This document shows, piece by piece, positions 1 to 7,473 of a stretch of DNA of 15,647 bases (position 1 is its first letter; the number at the start of each line of letters is the position of its first letter). The notes under the pieces were generated by a model that was not told where the DNA came from, did not search any database, and saw only the letters and a list, made by a program, of their open reading frames with translations. The translations under genes were made by a program, and so were the position numbers. The stretch is from Spirochaetales bacterium (lineage in GTDB: Bacteria; Spirochaetota; Spirochaetia; DSM-27196; SKKC01): NCBI GenBank assembly GCA_007126865.1, contig SLAN01000129.1, positions 1 through 15,647 on the forward strand. The letters run 5' to 3'.

Positions 1-552
1 AAGGAGTTTCCGTCGAGCGAGGACGCCCGCGACCGCCACGGCGCCTGCCCGACCAACTGCACCCGCTGCATCGACATCTGCCCGACCGGCGCCCTCTACG
101 CGCCGCACCGCATCGACGCCTCCAAGTGCATCAGCTACCTGACCATCGAGCACAAGGGCGAGATCCCGGTGGAGCTGCGCCCGAAAATGGGGAACTGGCT
201 CTTCGGCTGCGACCTCTGCCAGGAGGTGTGTCCGTTGAACGTCCGCGCCCAGCAAACCGGCGTCAGCGATTTCCTCACGGTGAAAGCCGGAGAATCGCTC
301 GAGCTGCGGGAGGTTCTGGAAATAGAGGATGATGATGAGTACACGCGGCGCTTCGCCGGCTCGCCGCTGATGCGCGCAAAGCGTCGCGGACTGCTGCGTA
401 ACGCCTGTATCGCCGCCGCGAATACCGGCGCCCGCGAGATCCTTCCGCTGCTGCGCCGTCGCGCCGCCGACAGCGACCCGATTATCGCTTCACACGCGCA
501 GTGGGCGGTCGAGCAGCTCGAAGGTGGAGGCGGCCGGGCCGCCGAGGTTTGA
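1..552 (+). CDS. queG: Epoxyqueuosine reductase QueG, C-terminal part (5' end outside window)
   Basis: This is the C-terminal ~183 residues of QueG, the cobalamin- and [4Fe-4S]-dependent cytosolic enzyme that reduces epoxyqueuosine to queuosine in the tRNA wobble position. Seen directly: the reading frame is open from base 1 and ends with TGA at 550-552. It carries two ferredoxin-type clusters, CTRCIDICP (about 58-84) and GCDLCQEVCP (about 208-237), separated by the family block DASKCISYLTIEHKGEIP and followed by GNWLFG. The last ~60 residues read as a HEAT-like helical repeat (RNACIAAANTGAREILPLL and on), as in full-length QueG proteins, so the 3' end looks complete. QueG is normally about 340-390 residues, so roughly half lies upstream of the window. 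It converges on trmH with 22 bases between the stops. Confidence 0.95.
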   Translation, partial: KEFPSSEDARDRHGACPTNCTRCIDICPTGALYAPHRIDASKCISYLTIEHKGEIPVELRPKMGNWLFGCDLCQEVCPLNVRAQQTGVSDFLTVKAGESLELREVLEIEDDDEYTRRFAGSPLMRAKRRGLLRNACIAAANTGAREILPLLRRRAADSDPIIASHAQWAVEQLEGGGGRAAEV

Positions 553-574
553 GCGCCGGCGCTGCTACCCGACC

Positions 575-1270
575 CTACTCCCCCGACCCCGCCGCGTCGA
601 GCGACGCGAGCACCTTCCGCGGCACCGACCACTCGAGCCACGTCGCCAGCAGCTCGCGCTGAAACGCCTCCGGATACGGCACGTCGGCCGGACACTCCTC
701 CTGCAGCCGCGATCGCAAGCGCGACATGCACATCCCGGCACTCACGGTGATATTGAAGCTCTCGACGAAGCCGTACATCGGAATGCGTAAGGTATCGTCG
801 GAAAGCTCGCGCGCCCGCTCGCTCACCCCGCTTTTCTCGTGGCCGAAAACAATCGCCACCGGCCGGTCGAGCGGCAGCGAATCGGGCGTATGGCCGCTCC
901 TGTGCGGACTCGTCGCTACCACGCGATAGCCGCGCTCGTGCAGCGCGGCGATACATCGCTCGGTGTTCTTCCGGTCGGGTTCCCGCCACCGCCGCATATC
1001 GAGCCACTTCGCCGCGCCCTGCGTCACGCCGGGGCTCAGCTGAAAGCGGTGGTCGTTCTCTACGATATGCATCTCGTGAATCCCGAGTCCCTCGCACGTG
1101 CGCGTGACCGCGGTGGCATTGAACGCATTGCACACATCCTCGAGAACAAGCGTAATCCGCCCGGTCCGCGCGGCGGCGACCTCCCGCAACCGCTCGAGCC
1201 GCCGCTCGGTCACGAATCGGGAGAGAAGCTCGATACGCCGTTCTGTCTCATTGGATTCGGTGCTGTTCAT
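575..1270 (-). CDS. trmH: tRNA (guanosine-18-2'-O)-methyltransferase TrmH (SpoU/SPOUT family)
   Basis: A 231-residue SPOUT-class RNA 2'-O-methyltransferase; the most likely reaction is SAM-dependent methylation of G18 in the tRNA D-loop. The three SpoU motifs are visible: motif 1 with Asn51 and Arg57 (NATAVTRT), motif 2 IVFGHEKSGVSE (about 140-151, with Glu145), and motif 3 IPMYGFVESFNITVSAGM (about 163-180). These form the trefoil-knot SAM site. TrmH rather than rRNA methyltransferase RlmB is favoured by the N-terminal block ITLVLEDVCNAFNATAV, by GAAKWLD near residue 86, by the lack of an L30e-like N-terminal domain, and by a C-terminal extension like that of bacterial TrmH. The ATG at 1270 has no strong Shine-Dalgarno, so the start is less certain than the family. 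It is divergent from the FemAB gene with only 34 bases between starts. Confidence 0.88.
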   Translation of the reverse strand: MNSTESNETERRIELLSRFVTERRLERLREVAAARTGRITLVLEDVCNAFNATAVTRTCEGLGIHEMHIVENDHRFQLSPGVTQGAAKWLDMRRWREPDRKNTERCIAALHERGYRVVATSPHRSGHTPDSLPLDRPVAIVFGHEKSGVSERARELSDDTLRIPMYGFVESFNITVSAGMCMSRLRSRLQEECPADVPYPEAFQRELLATWLEWSVPRKVLASLDAAGSGE

Positions 1271-1304
1271 CTGCGTGCGAAGATGCTACCGTTCGAGGCT
1301 GATC

Positions 1305-2417
1305 GTGGCAATCGACGCGCTCTCGCCGATCGCGATAGACGAGCTGCACGCCCCGCGCGAGTTCATGCAGTCACCGCTGTGGGCGGAGACCAAGCGCCGC
1401 CTCGGCGACCGGCCTTACGCCTTCTCCGCGTCGATCGGCGGCAACCACACGACGCTGCTCGCGCTCGATCAGCAGCCCGACGATACCGCCGGCGTCTGCT
1501 ACGTGCCGCACGGCCCGGACCTCTCCACGCCCCTCAATGACTATGCCGCCGCAATGTTCGATCTCGCCTGGGCCATGCAGCCGCATCTCCCACGCCACAT
1601 CGCATGCATCCGGTTCGACCCACCGTGGCCGAGTCTCTATTGGGAAGATGATGATGAGTACCGAGGTAAACCGGCGGCCCATCTCCAGGAGATTCGCATG
1701 AACTTCGGACGACCGTCAGGCCCGGTACGCAAGGCGCCGACCGACGTACAGCCGGTCGATTCGCTGACCCTCGATCTGTCGCCGTCAGAAGAGCGGCTCC
1801 TCGCATCGATGAAGCCGAAGACGCGATACAATATCCGCCTCGCGAGCCGGCACGGGGTTCGGGTCGAGCGATACGCGCCCGGCGATCGCGGTCTCGAACG
1901 CGCGCTCGGGGAGTGGAACCGGCTCGCCGAAGAGACCGAATCGCGGCACGCGCTCGCCGCCACCGACCCAATCCATATCCGCGCACTTTTCGAGGCGGCA
2001 GCCGATCTTTGCGGTGCCGCTGCCGCAGGGGCGACCGTGAACCTGTCGGTCGCCCGAGCCACCGGCACGCCCTTCGCCGGCACGGCTCTCGCTGCCGCGG
2101 TCATCGCGCGGAGCGCCGAGCGTGCGTTCTATCTCTACGGCGCCTCTTCCGGCGAGGAGCGGCAACTCATGGCGCCGTACGCGCTTCAGTGGGACGCGAT
2201 CCGGGCGGCGAAGTCGGCCGGCTGCCGCGAGTACGATTTCTGCGGAATTCCGCCGGCGCACGACCCGGGCCATCCGCTCCACGGCTTGTATCGCTTCAAG
2301 CGCGGTTTCGGCGGCCGGGAGGTGCACCTGTGCGGGTGCTGGGATGTGCCGCTCGACGAGGAGGCGTACGAGGTACTCCGGGCCCGCGAGTCGGCCGGCC
2401 CGAGCTTTCACGGATAG
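1305..2417 (+). CDS. FemA/FemB/FemX-family lipid II aminoacyltransferase (peptidoglycan bridge formation)
   Basis: A 370-residue FemAB-fold protein (tandem GNAT-like domains). Known members move amino acids from aminoacyl-tRNA onto the stem peptide of lipid II at the inner face of the cytoplasmic membrane. Family blocks seen: REFMQSPLWAETKRRLGD (about 18-35), SLTLDLSPSEERLLASMK then TRYNIRLASRHGV (about 153-185), FYLYGASSGEERQLMAPYALQW (275-296, given here only as a position block), YDFCGIPP (310-317) and LYRFKRGFGGREVHL (about 328-342). The start chosen is GTG at 1305, preceded by GAGG at 1295-1298 with 6 bases of spacing. Upstream in-frame starts would run through trmH and lack homology. 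The amino acid transferred cannot be told from sequence. The stop region is copied in the tandem duplication just downstream. Confidence 0.86.
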   Translation: MAIDALSPIAIDELHAPREFMQSPLWAETKRRLGDRPYAFSASIGGNHTTLLALDQQPDDTAGVCYVPHGPDLSTPLNDYAAAMFDLAWAMQPHLPRHIACIRFDPPWPSLYWEDDDEYRGKPAAHLQEIRMNFGRPSGPVRKAPTDVQPVDSLTLDLSPSEERLLASMKPKTRYNIRLASRHGVRVERYAPGDRGLERALGEWNRLAEETESRHALAATDPIHIRALFEAAADLCGAAAAGATVNLSVARATGTPFAGTALAAAVIARSAERAFYLYGASSGEERQLMAPYALQWDAIRAAKSAGCREYDFCGIPPAHDPGHPLHGLYRFKRGFGGREVHLCGCWDVPLDEEAYEVLRARESAGPSFHG

Positions 2418-2537
2418 CGCACGGGCCCGGGCGTCGGCGACGGTATGCCCGCGGCGCGCCGCTCCGGCCGGCCCGAGCTTTCACGGATAGCGTGCGGCCC
2501 CGGGCGTCGGCGACGGTATGCCAGCGGCGCGCCGCCG
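2392..2537. repeat. Two-copy tandem duplication, period 73 bp, spanning the FemAB stop codon
   Basis: Copy 1 (2392-2462) and copy 2 (2465-2535) match over 71 bases with 4 mismatches by eye. Copy 1 contains the last codons of the FemAB gene (GPSFHG and stop), and copy 2 repeats them as noncoding sequence. Each copy contains two 8-bp palindromes, GGCCGGCC (2393-2400 and 2466-2473) and GGCGCGCC (2453-2460 and 2526-2533). Because 73 is not a multiple of three and the first stop is kept, the protein is not altered. No further copies are seen upstream or downstream. It fills nearly the whole 128-base gap between the two convergent genes. Confidence 0.93.
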
Positions 2538-2545
2538 ACAGCCTC

Positions 2546-3454
2546 CTACCCGCGCCACAACGGTCGGGGGTAGGTTCCGTTGTCGGCGAGCTCGCGAAGC
2601 GCGGCGACGACCGAGTCGCGGTCCTCGCGATACGTGACACCGAACCACTGCCCGCTGCTCGGAAGAACAGACATCCGCGCCTCACCGCGCGCGATGAGCT
2701 CGTCGACGACCGTCGGTATGTAATACTCGGCCTTCGGGTTGCCGGCGTTTCGCCGGAGGAACTCGGCGAACCCGCGCTCGATGGCGGGGAAAAACGTCGG
2801 TGTGAAGCCGAACATATTCATGCTGACCGTCGTGTCGGGAGCGAGCGACACGCGTGAATCGTCCTCCAATTCGCTCACGATCTCAGAGCCGTCGCGAAAT
2901 ATCTGTTTGTGCTCCACGATCCGTGTCAGGGCGCCCGCCTCGTCGGTCTCGCACACGGCGCGCGAGACGCTACCGTTCGGCGAAAGCGTACGGTCGACGC
3001 GGAAGCCGACCATCGCATACTCGTGCTCGTCGACGCTCCGATCGGCGAGCCACGAGCCGAGAATCGTATACGCCTCGCGTCCGTAGAAGTCGTCGGCGTT
3101 AATCGCGGCGAACGGCTCGGCTACGGCGTCGCGAGCGGCCCACACCGCGTGAGCCGTGCCCCACGGCTTACTGCGACTGCCGAAATCGATTCCGGAACGG
3201 GGCAGATCATCCATCTCCTGAAAAACATAGCCTACCTCGACATGCTTCTCGAACCGCGATCCGACGAAGCGCCGGAAATCGTCCTCGATATCCCTGCGGA
3301 TTACGAATATGACCTTGCCGAATCCGGCCTGAAGCGCGTCGTAAACCGAGTAATCGAGAATCGCCTCGCCGTCCGGCCCGACGCCGTCGATCTGTTTTAT
3401 GCCGCCGTAGCGGCTTCCCATTCCCGCTGCGAGAACTACCAGTGTCGGTCTCAT
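2546..3454 (-). CDS. NTP_transferase-type sugar-phosphate nucleotidyltransferase-like protein
   Basis: A 302-residue protein of the nucleotidyltransferase superfamily that makes NDP-sugars or related activated precursors from NTP and a sugar phosphate. Seen: the N-terminal nucleotide-binding loop VVLAAGMGSRYGGIKQ (about 6-21), a variant of the usual GxGTRxxPxTK signature; a KPWGTAHAV block (97-105) at the usual base/sugar recognition site; and INADDFYG (118-125), which should hold the Mg-binding Asp. The C-terminal half is a divergent sugar-recognition part without the left-handed beta-helix of acetyltransferase-fused enzymes. ATG at 3454 is chosen because the fold begins right there and GGGG lies just upstream; a GTG at 3481 would add nine residues. 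The substrate is unknown. LicC-like or glucose/mannose-1-phosphate transferases are alternatives. It is divergent from the next gene across 68 bases. Confidence 0.8.
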   Translation of the reverse strand: MRPTLVVLAAGMGSRYGGIKQIDGVGPDGEAILDYSVYDALQAGFGKVIFVIRRDIEDDFRRFVGSRFEKHVEVGYVFQEMDDLPRSGIDFGSRSKPWGTAHAVWAARDAVAEPFAAINADDFYGREAYTILGSWLADRSVDEHEYAMVGFRVDRTLSPNGSVSRAVCETDEAGALTRIVEHKQIFRDGSEIVSELEDDSRVSLAPDTTVSMNMFGFTPTFFPAIERGFAEFLRRNAGNPKAEYYIPTVVDELIARGEARMSVLPSSGQWFGVTYREDRDSVVAALRELADNGTYPRPLWRG

Positions 3455-3512
3455 GTCCCCGATATACAACACATCAATCACTTGAATCCAGCCGACGGCA
3501 TGGTTAGCTTGT

Positions 3513-3518
3513 TATATA
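3513..3518 (+). promoter_or_regulatory. Possible -10 element very close to the COG3146 gene start
   Basis: TATATA sits 4 bases before the ATG at 3523, and no purine-rich ribosome-binding site is visible between them. A transcript starting the usual distance downstream of this box would begin at or next to the ATG, which would make it leaderless. No convincing -35 hexamer is seen 16-18 bases upstream, so this is a weak call. Confidence 0.3.
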
Positions 3519-3522
3519 GCCC

Positions 3523-4722
3523 ATGAAAGTGATCTGGTACGACAGAATTCGCGATATTCCCCGGGATGAGTGGGACCGTCTCGCCGTGCCCCTGAAGACG
3601 CCGCTGCTCGAATGGCAGTGGCTGCGCGTGCTGGAGGACTCCGAGAGCATCGATCCGTCCGAAGGGTGGCACCCGCAGCACGTGACCCTCTGGGACGGCG
3701 ACCGGCTTGCAGCCGCGGCACCGCTCTACGTAAAAACGCACAGCATGGGTGAGTTCGTGTTCGATTTCGCGTGGGCGGATGTCGCGCACCAGATCGGGGC
3801 GCCGTACTATCCGAAACTGGTCGGTATGAGCCCGGCTACCCCTTGCAACGCGTTTCGTCTGCTCATCGACCCCGATCGCATCGACGGCGAATCACTCATA
3901 TCGCGGCTTCTCGACGAGATCGAGCGCTACGCCGACGATCAGGGGCTCGGTGGGGTAGCGTTTAACTTCATCGATCTCGAATGGAAGCCGGTCTTCGAAC
4001 GGCACGGATACACGGCATGGCGTCACCAGAGCTATGAATGGGTGAACGAAGAGTTCGCGAGCTTTGACGACTATCTCTCGCGCTTCAACAAGAATCAGAG
4101 ACGAAATATCCGTCGTGAACGGCGAAGCATGGAGCGCCAGGGCGTTCAAATCGTGGTCAAAACCGGGGACGAGCTCACCCCGGCACTCTTCGACCGCATG
4201 TGTCGTTACTACGAGCTGCATAACGCCCAGTTCGGACCGTGGGCGGCGAAGTTCCTCAATCGCCGCTTCTTCCGGCAGCTCGGCGATGCGTTTCGCCATC
4301 GCGTAGCGTTCGTCTGCGCGTACCATCCCGAGTTCTCGCTCGACTCCGAAGAACCGGTGGCAATGGCGTTCCTTATTCTGAAGGGGGATGAGATGCTCGG
4401 ACGATACTGGGGGGCGGCGGCGCACATTCCGGAGTTGCACTTCAACTGCTGCTACTACGCGCCGATCGAATGGGCGATCGAGAACGGCTACCGCCGATTC
4501 GACCCCGGCATGGGATCGTCACACAAGGTACGGCGAGGGTTCCGGGCGATCCCAAGCTACAGCATGCACCGATTTCAGGATGAACGGATGAGAGTCATCA
4601 TGGAAACGAACATCGAGCGCATTAATTCGATGGAAGAGCTGCATATCGGGCAACTGAACGAAGCGAGACCGATCAAACGAACCGACGAAGCCCGGAACGG
4701 CGAGGAAGGGGCCGCGTCATGA
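3523..4722 (+). CDS. COG3146-type FemAB-like N-acyltransferase (peptidogalycan biosynthesis/recognition family)
   Basis: A 399-residue protein of the FemAB_like/COG3146 family of predicted N-acyltransferases with a GNAT-like fold. Family hallmarks seen: the N-terminal PLLEWQWLRVLEDS block (27-40), FDFAWADVAHQIGAPYYPKL (80-99), VAFNFIDLEW (145-154), the basic patch FNKNQRRNIRRER (188-200), MLGRYWGA (291-298), HFNCCYYAPIEWAIENG (306-322) and FDPGMGSSHKVRRGF (326-340). The biochemical reaction is not established for the family in general; a cell-envelope acyl or aminoacyl transfer is inferred from the fold. It differs in sequence from the FemAB gene at 1305, so the two are distant relatives rather than a recent duplicate. 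The C-terminal 40 residues are charged and probably disordered. Its TGA overlaps the ATG of the next gene, suggesting translational coupling. Confidence 0.82.
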   Translation: MKVIWYDRIRDIPRDEWDRLAVPLKTPLLEWQWLRVLEDSESIDPSEGWHPQHVTLWDGDRLAAAAPLYVKTHSMGEFVFDFAWADVAHQIGAPYYPKLVGMSPATPCNAFRLLIDPDRIDGESLISRLLDEIERYADDQGLGGVAFNFIDLEWKPVFERHGYTAWRHQSYEWVNEEFASFDDYLSRFNKNQRRNIRRERRSMERQGVQIVVKTGDELTPALFDRMCRYYELHNAQFGPWAAKFLNRRFFRQLGDAFRHRVAFVCAYHPEFSLDSEEPVAMAFLILKGDEMLGRYWGAAAHIPELHFNCCYYAPIEWAIENGYRRFDPGMGSSHKVRRGFRAIPSYSMHRFQDERMRVIMETNIERINSMEELHIGQLNEARPIKRTDEARNGEEGAAS

Positions 4723-5780
4723 AGGCGGTCTTCCTGACCGAACCGGGCGAGCTGGAGCTGAACGACATCCCGGCTCCCGCGTGCGGGAACGGAATGGTGA
4801 AGGTTCGAATCGAATCGGTCGGTGTTTGTGATGACGATATAAACGCGTATCGCGGTCTCACCGAATATCAGCGGTACCCGATTGTGCTCGGACGCGATGC
4901 CGCCGGCGTCGTGGTCGAAACCGGCGAAGCGCCGAGCAACGGCGATCCGCGGATTATCACCTTCAGGCGCGCGGCTGCCGACCCGGGAGCCCGTGTTGTT
5001 CTCTTGCCGCACCGCATTCCTCGAGATCACGATCTGAGTGTATGTTCCGAACGCTGTCGCTACGATCGAATGGGACGGCTCGGCTTCAATGTCGACGGAG
5101 CGCTGCGCGAATTCGCGGTTCTCCCGGTCGAGCAGGTAGCTGTCCTGCCCGACGGCGTCAGCATGAAGGAAGCGGTATTCGTGCAGTCTATCTGCAAGGC
5201 GCTGAAAGCGGTCCAGTCGGCGGCACCCGAAGAGGACGATACGGTGGCGATCATGGGCGCCGGAGATATCGGGATTATCGCCGCCCAGATTGTTCTTGCA
5301 CACTCTGCACGACCGGTTCTCATCGATCCGGCACAATCGCGCCTGGAGCTCGCACGAGCAATGGGAGTTACCCATGTTGTGAACCCGTTCGCCTCGTATG
5401 CAGCGGAGGAGATCGAATGGATCACGAGCGGTGATATGGCCGACTCGGTGATCGATACCGCCGGTGACCCGGCCGGTATGGGAAGCTGTCTGCAGTTCGC
5501 CGGAAGCGGCGGCCGTGTCGTTCTCACGAGAAAGCCGGCGGAGAAGACTATCGCCGATTTGCGATATATCGTCGACCGTGACTTGTCGGTTCACAGCTGC
5601 GGCAATACGAGTTGCGACGTTGATGCCGCAATGCGAATGCTGGTCGACCGGACGGTGAAGGTGGACTCACTGGTTTCGGCGACACTCCCGATGGAGGCCG
5701 CTCCTCTGATTATCCCGTCGGTAGCGCGCAACCCCGGCCACTACATGCGCGTAGTACTATCGAACGGTTCCGGATCGTGA
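4719..5780 (+). CDS. MDR-superfamily alcohol dehydrogenase-like protein with degenerate zinc sites
   Basis: A 353-residue medium-chain dehydrogenase/reductase: GroES-like N-terminal domain, then a Rossmann domain with IMGAGDIGIIAAQ (178-190). Asp203 at the end of the second Rossmann strand (VLIDP) points to NAD rather than NADP. The zinc-ADH layout is recognisable but eroded. Cys37 (GVCDDD) is kept, the usual GHE is GRD (Arg59, Asp60), and the third catalytic ligand region reads FVQSICKAL instead of an Glu/Pro-type site. The structural zinc lobe keeps only Cys109 and Cys113 of four cysteines, with Asp116 and a shortened loop. It may therefore be zinc-free, or catalytically altered. The ATG overlaps the previous stop (ATGA, 4719-4722), so it should be co-translated with the acyltransferase. 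It converges on the methyltransferase gene with 22 bases between stops. Confidence 0.85.
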   Translation: MKAVFLTEPGELELNDIPAPACGNGMVKVRIESVGVCDDDINAYRGLTEYQRYPIVLGRDAAGVVVETGEAPSNGDPRIITFRRAAADPGARVVLLPHRIPRDHDLSVCSERCRYDRMGRLGFNVDGALREFAVLPVEQVAVLPDGVSMKEAVFVQSICKALKAVQSAAPEEDDTVAIMGAGDIGIIAAQIVLAHSARPVLIDPAQSRLELARAMGVTHVVNPFASYAAEEIEWITSGDMADSVIDTAGDPAGMGSCLQFAGSGGRVVLTRKPAEKTIADLRYIVDRDLSVHSCGNTSCDVDAAMRMLVDRTVKVDSLVSATLPMEAAPLIIPSVARNPGHYMRVVLSNGSGS

Positions 5781-5802
5781 TATCGCGCCTTTTCGGAAGC
5801 GA

Positions 5803-6624
5803 TCAGCCGAGCGCGGGCACGCCTATCGAATGACGACAGACGAAGATAAACTCGGTACCCGAAGTAGTCGGGCGCCGGTCGAAGCTCCCGTACGAGGCCT
5901 CAACCCGGAGTCCGGATGCGATCAACCGCACCTGGAGCTGATACTCATAGTGGTACCGGAGCGCAAGGCGGTCGCAGTACCGATCGACGTGTCCGTCTTC
6001 TCGCGTGACGTAGTAGATCACATCCGAATAGAGAACCTGCCGCTGATAGTCGACCGAGCGGACCCGACGCGCACGGCGAACCAGCTCTCCTGTTCGCTCG
6101 TCCTTGCGTTCCCAGTCGGTACGTTCCCCGACATACTCCGAAAGCCGTTCGTTCGGAAGCATCCGGAACGTATTAAGCACGAAGCGCCCTCCACTCGACA
6201 GATGACGGCGGACAGCGGAAAGGCATCCCTCGATAGCCTCATCATCGACGAGCGCCTGAAACCCGCGAAACGGTATCACGATCAGATCGAACGGTGTACG
6301 CAGATCGAAGCCGGCCATGTTGCCGTGGATGATGTGCAGACGCTCGCGCACGTCGTCGGGAAGTGTCGCCGCTTTTCGTTCGAGCTCAGTCAGCATTGGA
6401 GGCGACAGATCCAGTGCCCAAACCTCAAAGCCCGCGTTAACCAGTGGAATGGTTATTCGCCCGGTACCGCAGGCGAGCTCGAGCACACGGCCGCCGCTGC
6501 GCCGCGCAAGATCGAGATAAAACGCAAGATCGAACTCGCTGTAGGAGGCGGTGTCCATATCGTAGTAGTGAGCGGTATCGAGATAGAGGTTATTGGTAGA
6601 TGGAAGCTGGGAATCACGGCTCAT
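5803..6624 (-). CDS. Class I SAM-dependent methyltransferase
   Basis: A 273-residue cytosolic methyltransferase. The SAM-binding motif I is VLELACGTGRITIPLVNAG (47-65), followed by the acidic end of strand beta-2 at ALDLSPPML (70-78, Asp72) and motif IV-like FDLIVIPFRGFQAL (112-125), then LSSGGRFVLNTF (142-153). This is the Methyltransf_25/UbiE-like layout. The C-terminal ~110 residues are basic and beta-rich and probably form the substrate side. The substrate is unknown. ATG at 6624 is preferred because GGAGAGG lies 4 bases upstream; a GTG at 6639 would add five residues. It is the last gene of the long minus-strand string, 22 bases after the two-TM protein gene. Confidence 0.85.
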   Translation of the reverse strand: MSRDSQLPSTNNLYLDTAHYYDMDTASYSEFDLAFYLDLARRSGGRVLELACGTGRITIPLVNAGFEVWALDLSPPMLTELERKAATLPDDVRERLHIIHGNMAGFDLRTPFDLIVIPFRGFQALVDDEAIEGCLSAVRRHLSSGGRFVLNTFRMLPNERLSEYVGERTDWERKDERTGELVRRARRVRSVDYQRQVLYSDVIYYVTREDGHVDRYCDRLALRYHYEYQLQVRLIASGLRVEASYGSFDRRPTTSGTEFIFVCRHSIGVPALG

Positions 6625-6646
6625 ACGACCTCTCCGCACACCACGT

Positions 6647-7066
6647 TTAATCGTCGAACGGTGATCGCCGGGTCAACGCGATCGCATCCGCGCGAAACGA
6701 CAGATACAACGCCGGCGGCAGAAACAGGAGCACAACAATCAGCAGCACGATCGCTGTCGGGATCCCCGCGGTAGTAACTTCGGACCCGGTCACAACGAGT
6801 ATCAGCGCAGCAGCGCCCGCGAGAGCCGCTACCCACAGCAGCGCGGCACCGCCTCGCGCTACCGCACGGCGACGTCTCTGAAATACCCGATCAACTTCGT
6901 GAACCCATCTATAGGCGGTTTCGCGATCGACCTCGACTTCAGCGGCGACCTCGTCGGCAATCTGCAGCAGCTCATCTCCGTTTCGTATCCGATCGAGGAT
7001 ACGCGGATACATCGAGGAGCTCTTCCTCGCGTGCTCCCGCGCCCGGTCGCTGACTCGCCCGCTCAT
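6647..7066 (-). CDS. Small membrane protein: helical N-terminal domain plus two TM segments
   Basis: A 139-residue protein I do not recognise. Residues about 20-62 are predicted helical and resemble a small bundle or helix-turn-helix (ILDRIRNGDELLQIADEV then VDRETAYRWVHEVDRVFQ), followed by a basic stretch RRRRAVAR. Two hydrophobic segments follow at about 72-93 and 101-124, joined by a short polar loop (GSEVTTAG). A basic C-terminus suggests both ends face the cytoplasm by the positive-inside rule. It could be a membrane-tethered regulator or scaffold, but that is a guess from shape. Its ATG overlaps the stop of the thioredoxin-like gene (ATGA at 7063-7066), so the two proteins are probably made together. 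Confidence 0.75.
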   Translation of the reverse strand: MSGRVSDRAREHARKSSSMYPRILDRIRNGDELLQIADEVAAEVEVDRETAYRWVHEVDRVFQRRRRAVARGGAALLWVAALAGAAALILVVTGSEVTTAGIPTAIVLLIVVLLFLPPALYLSFRADAIALTRRSPFDD

Positions 7067-7461
7067 ACGCCGGAGTCTAGCGCCGCCGCGCTATGCCGAA
7101 ACGTAGTCACGAACGCATCGGCACTCACGCTGTTGCTCTCGTCAACCAGCTCACCGTCGACAAAGTACCGTATGTAGGGAACGAAGTAGTTCTGCCACGT
7201 TTGCTCCTTCATCTCGAGAAACGACTCGAAGCACTCGAACCTGTTATACTCGACGGTGAAAACGGTTATGTCGATATCCTCCGGTCGTCCGTTACTCGCA
7301 TGAGATTTGAGCCAGCGAGAGACCGCGTGCCAATCGGGACACCAATCCTGCGTTGCAACGAGCGCGGTGAACCGACCGACGCGCCGCAGGTCCGCAGGTA
7401 ATTCCTGCTCTGCAATCGTCCGTTCGGCCTGTTCGCGTGTGAGTTGCTGAAGCTGTATCAT
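7063..7461 (-). CDS. Thioredoxin-fold-like protein with a single active-site cysteine
   Basis: A 132-residue cytosolic protein (no signal peptide or TM). The segment FTALVATQDWCPDW (31-44) sits where thioredoxins have the strand and WCxxC motif. The second cysteine is Trp44, leaving Cys41. Further thioredoxin-like signs are ITVFTVEYNRFECFESF (65-81) and VPYIRYFVDGELV (94-106), where Pro95 could be the cis-proline. With one cysteine it could act as a monothiol, glutathionylation or peroxidase-type partner, or be purely structural. The assignment rests on motif shape, not a close named family. The start at 7461 has AGGGG about 9 bases upstream, overlapping the stop of the 68-aa gene, and its own stop overlaps the membrane-protein start. 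Confidence 0.72.
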   Translation of the reverse strand: MIQLQQLTREQAERTIAEQELPADLRRVGRFTALVATQDWCPDWHAVSRWLKSHASNGRPEDIDITVFTVEYNRFECFESFLEMKEQTWQNYFVPYIRYFVDGELVDESNSVSADAFVTTFRHSAAALDSGV

Positions 7462-7473
7462 GATCGCGCGCCC

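Noticed and set aside
552..563. 12-bp palindrome AGCGCCGGCGCT after the queG stop as a terminator
   Set aside because: It has no loop and no following U-run on either strand, so it does not make a convincing intrinsic terminator.
135..1133. 332-aa minus-strand ORF across queG and trmH
   Set aside because: It overlaps both well-supported genes, has Arg/Ala-rich low-complexity translation typical of GC-rich shadow frames, and no recognisable motif.
328..1661. Identical 15-mer GATGATGATGAGTAC in queG (328-342) and the FemAB gene (1647-1661), both coding DDDEY
   Set aside because: A short acidic codon run is likely to recur by chance; flanking sequence does not match, so no repeat family or recombination is supported.
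1913..2857. 314-aa plus-strand ORF spanning the FemAB end, tandem repeat and nucleotidyltransferase
   Set aside because: It crosses the ends of two convergent genes, its sequence is Arg-rich noise, and the real frames carry family motifs.
5781..5802. Possible bidirectional terminator between the two convergent stops
   Set aside because: Only weak 5-base complementarity is visible and the gap is too short to support a call.
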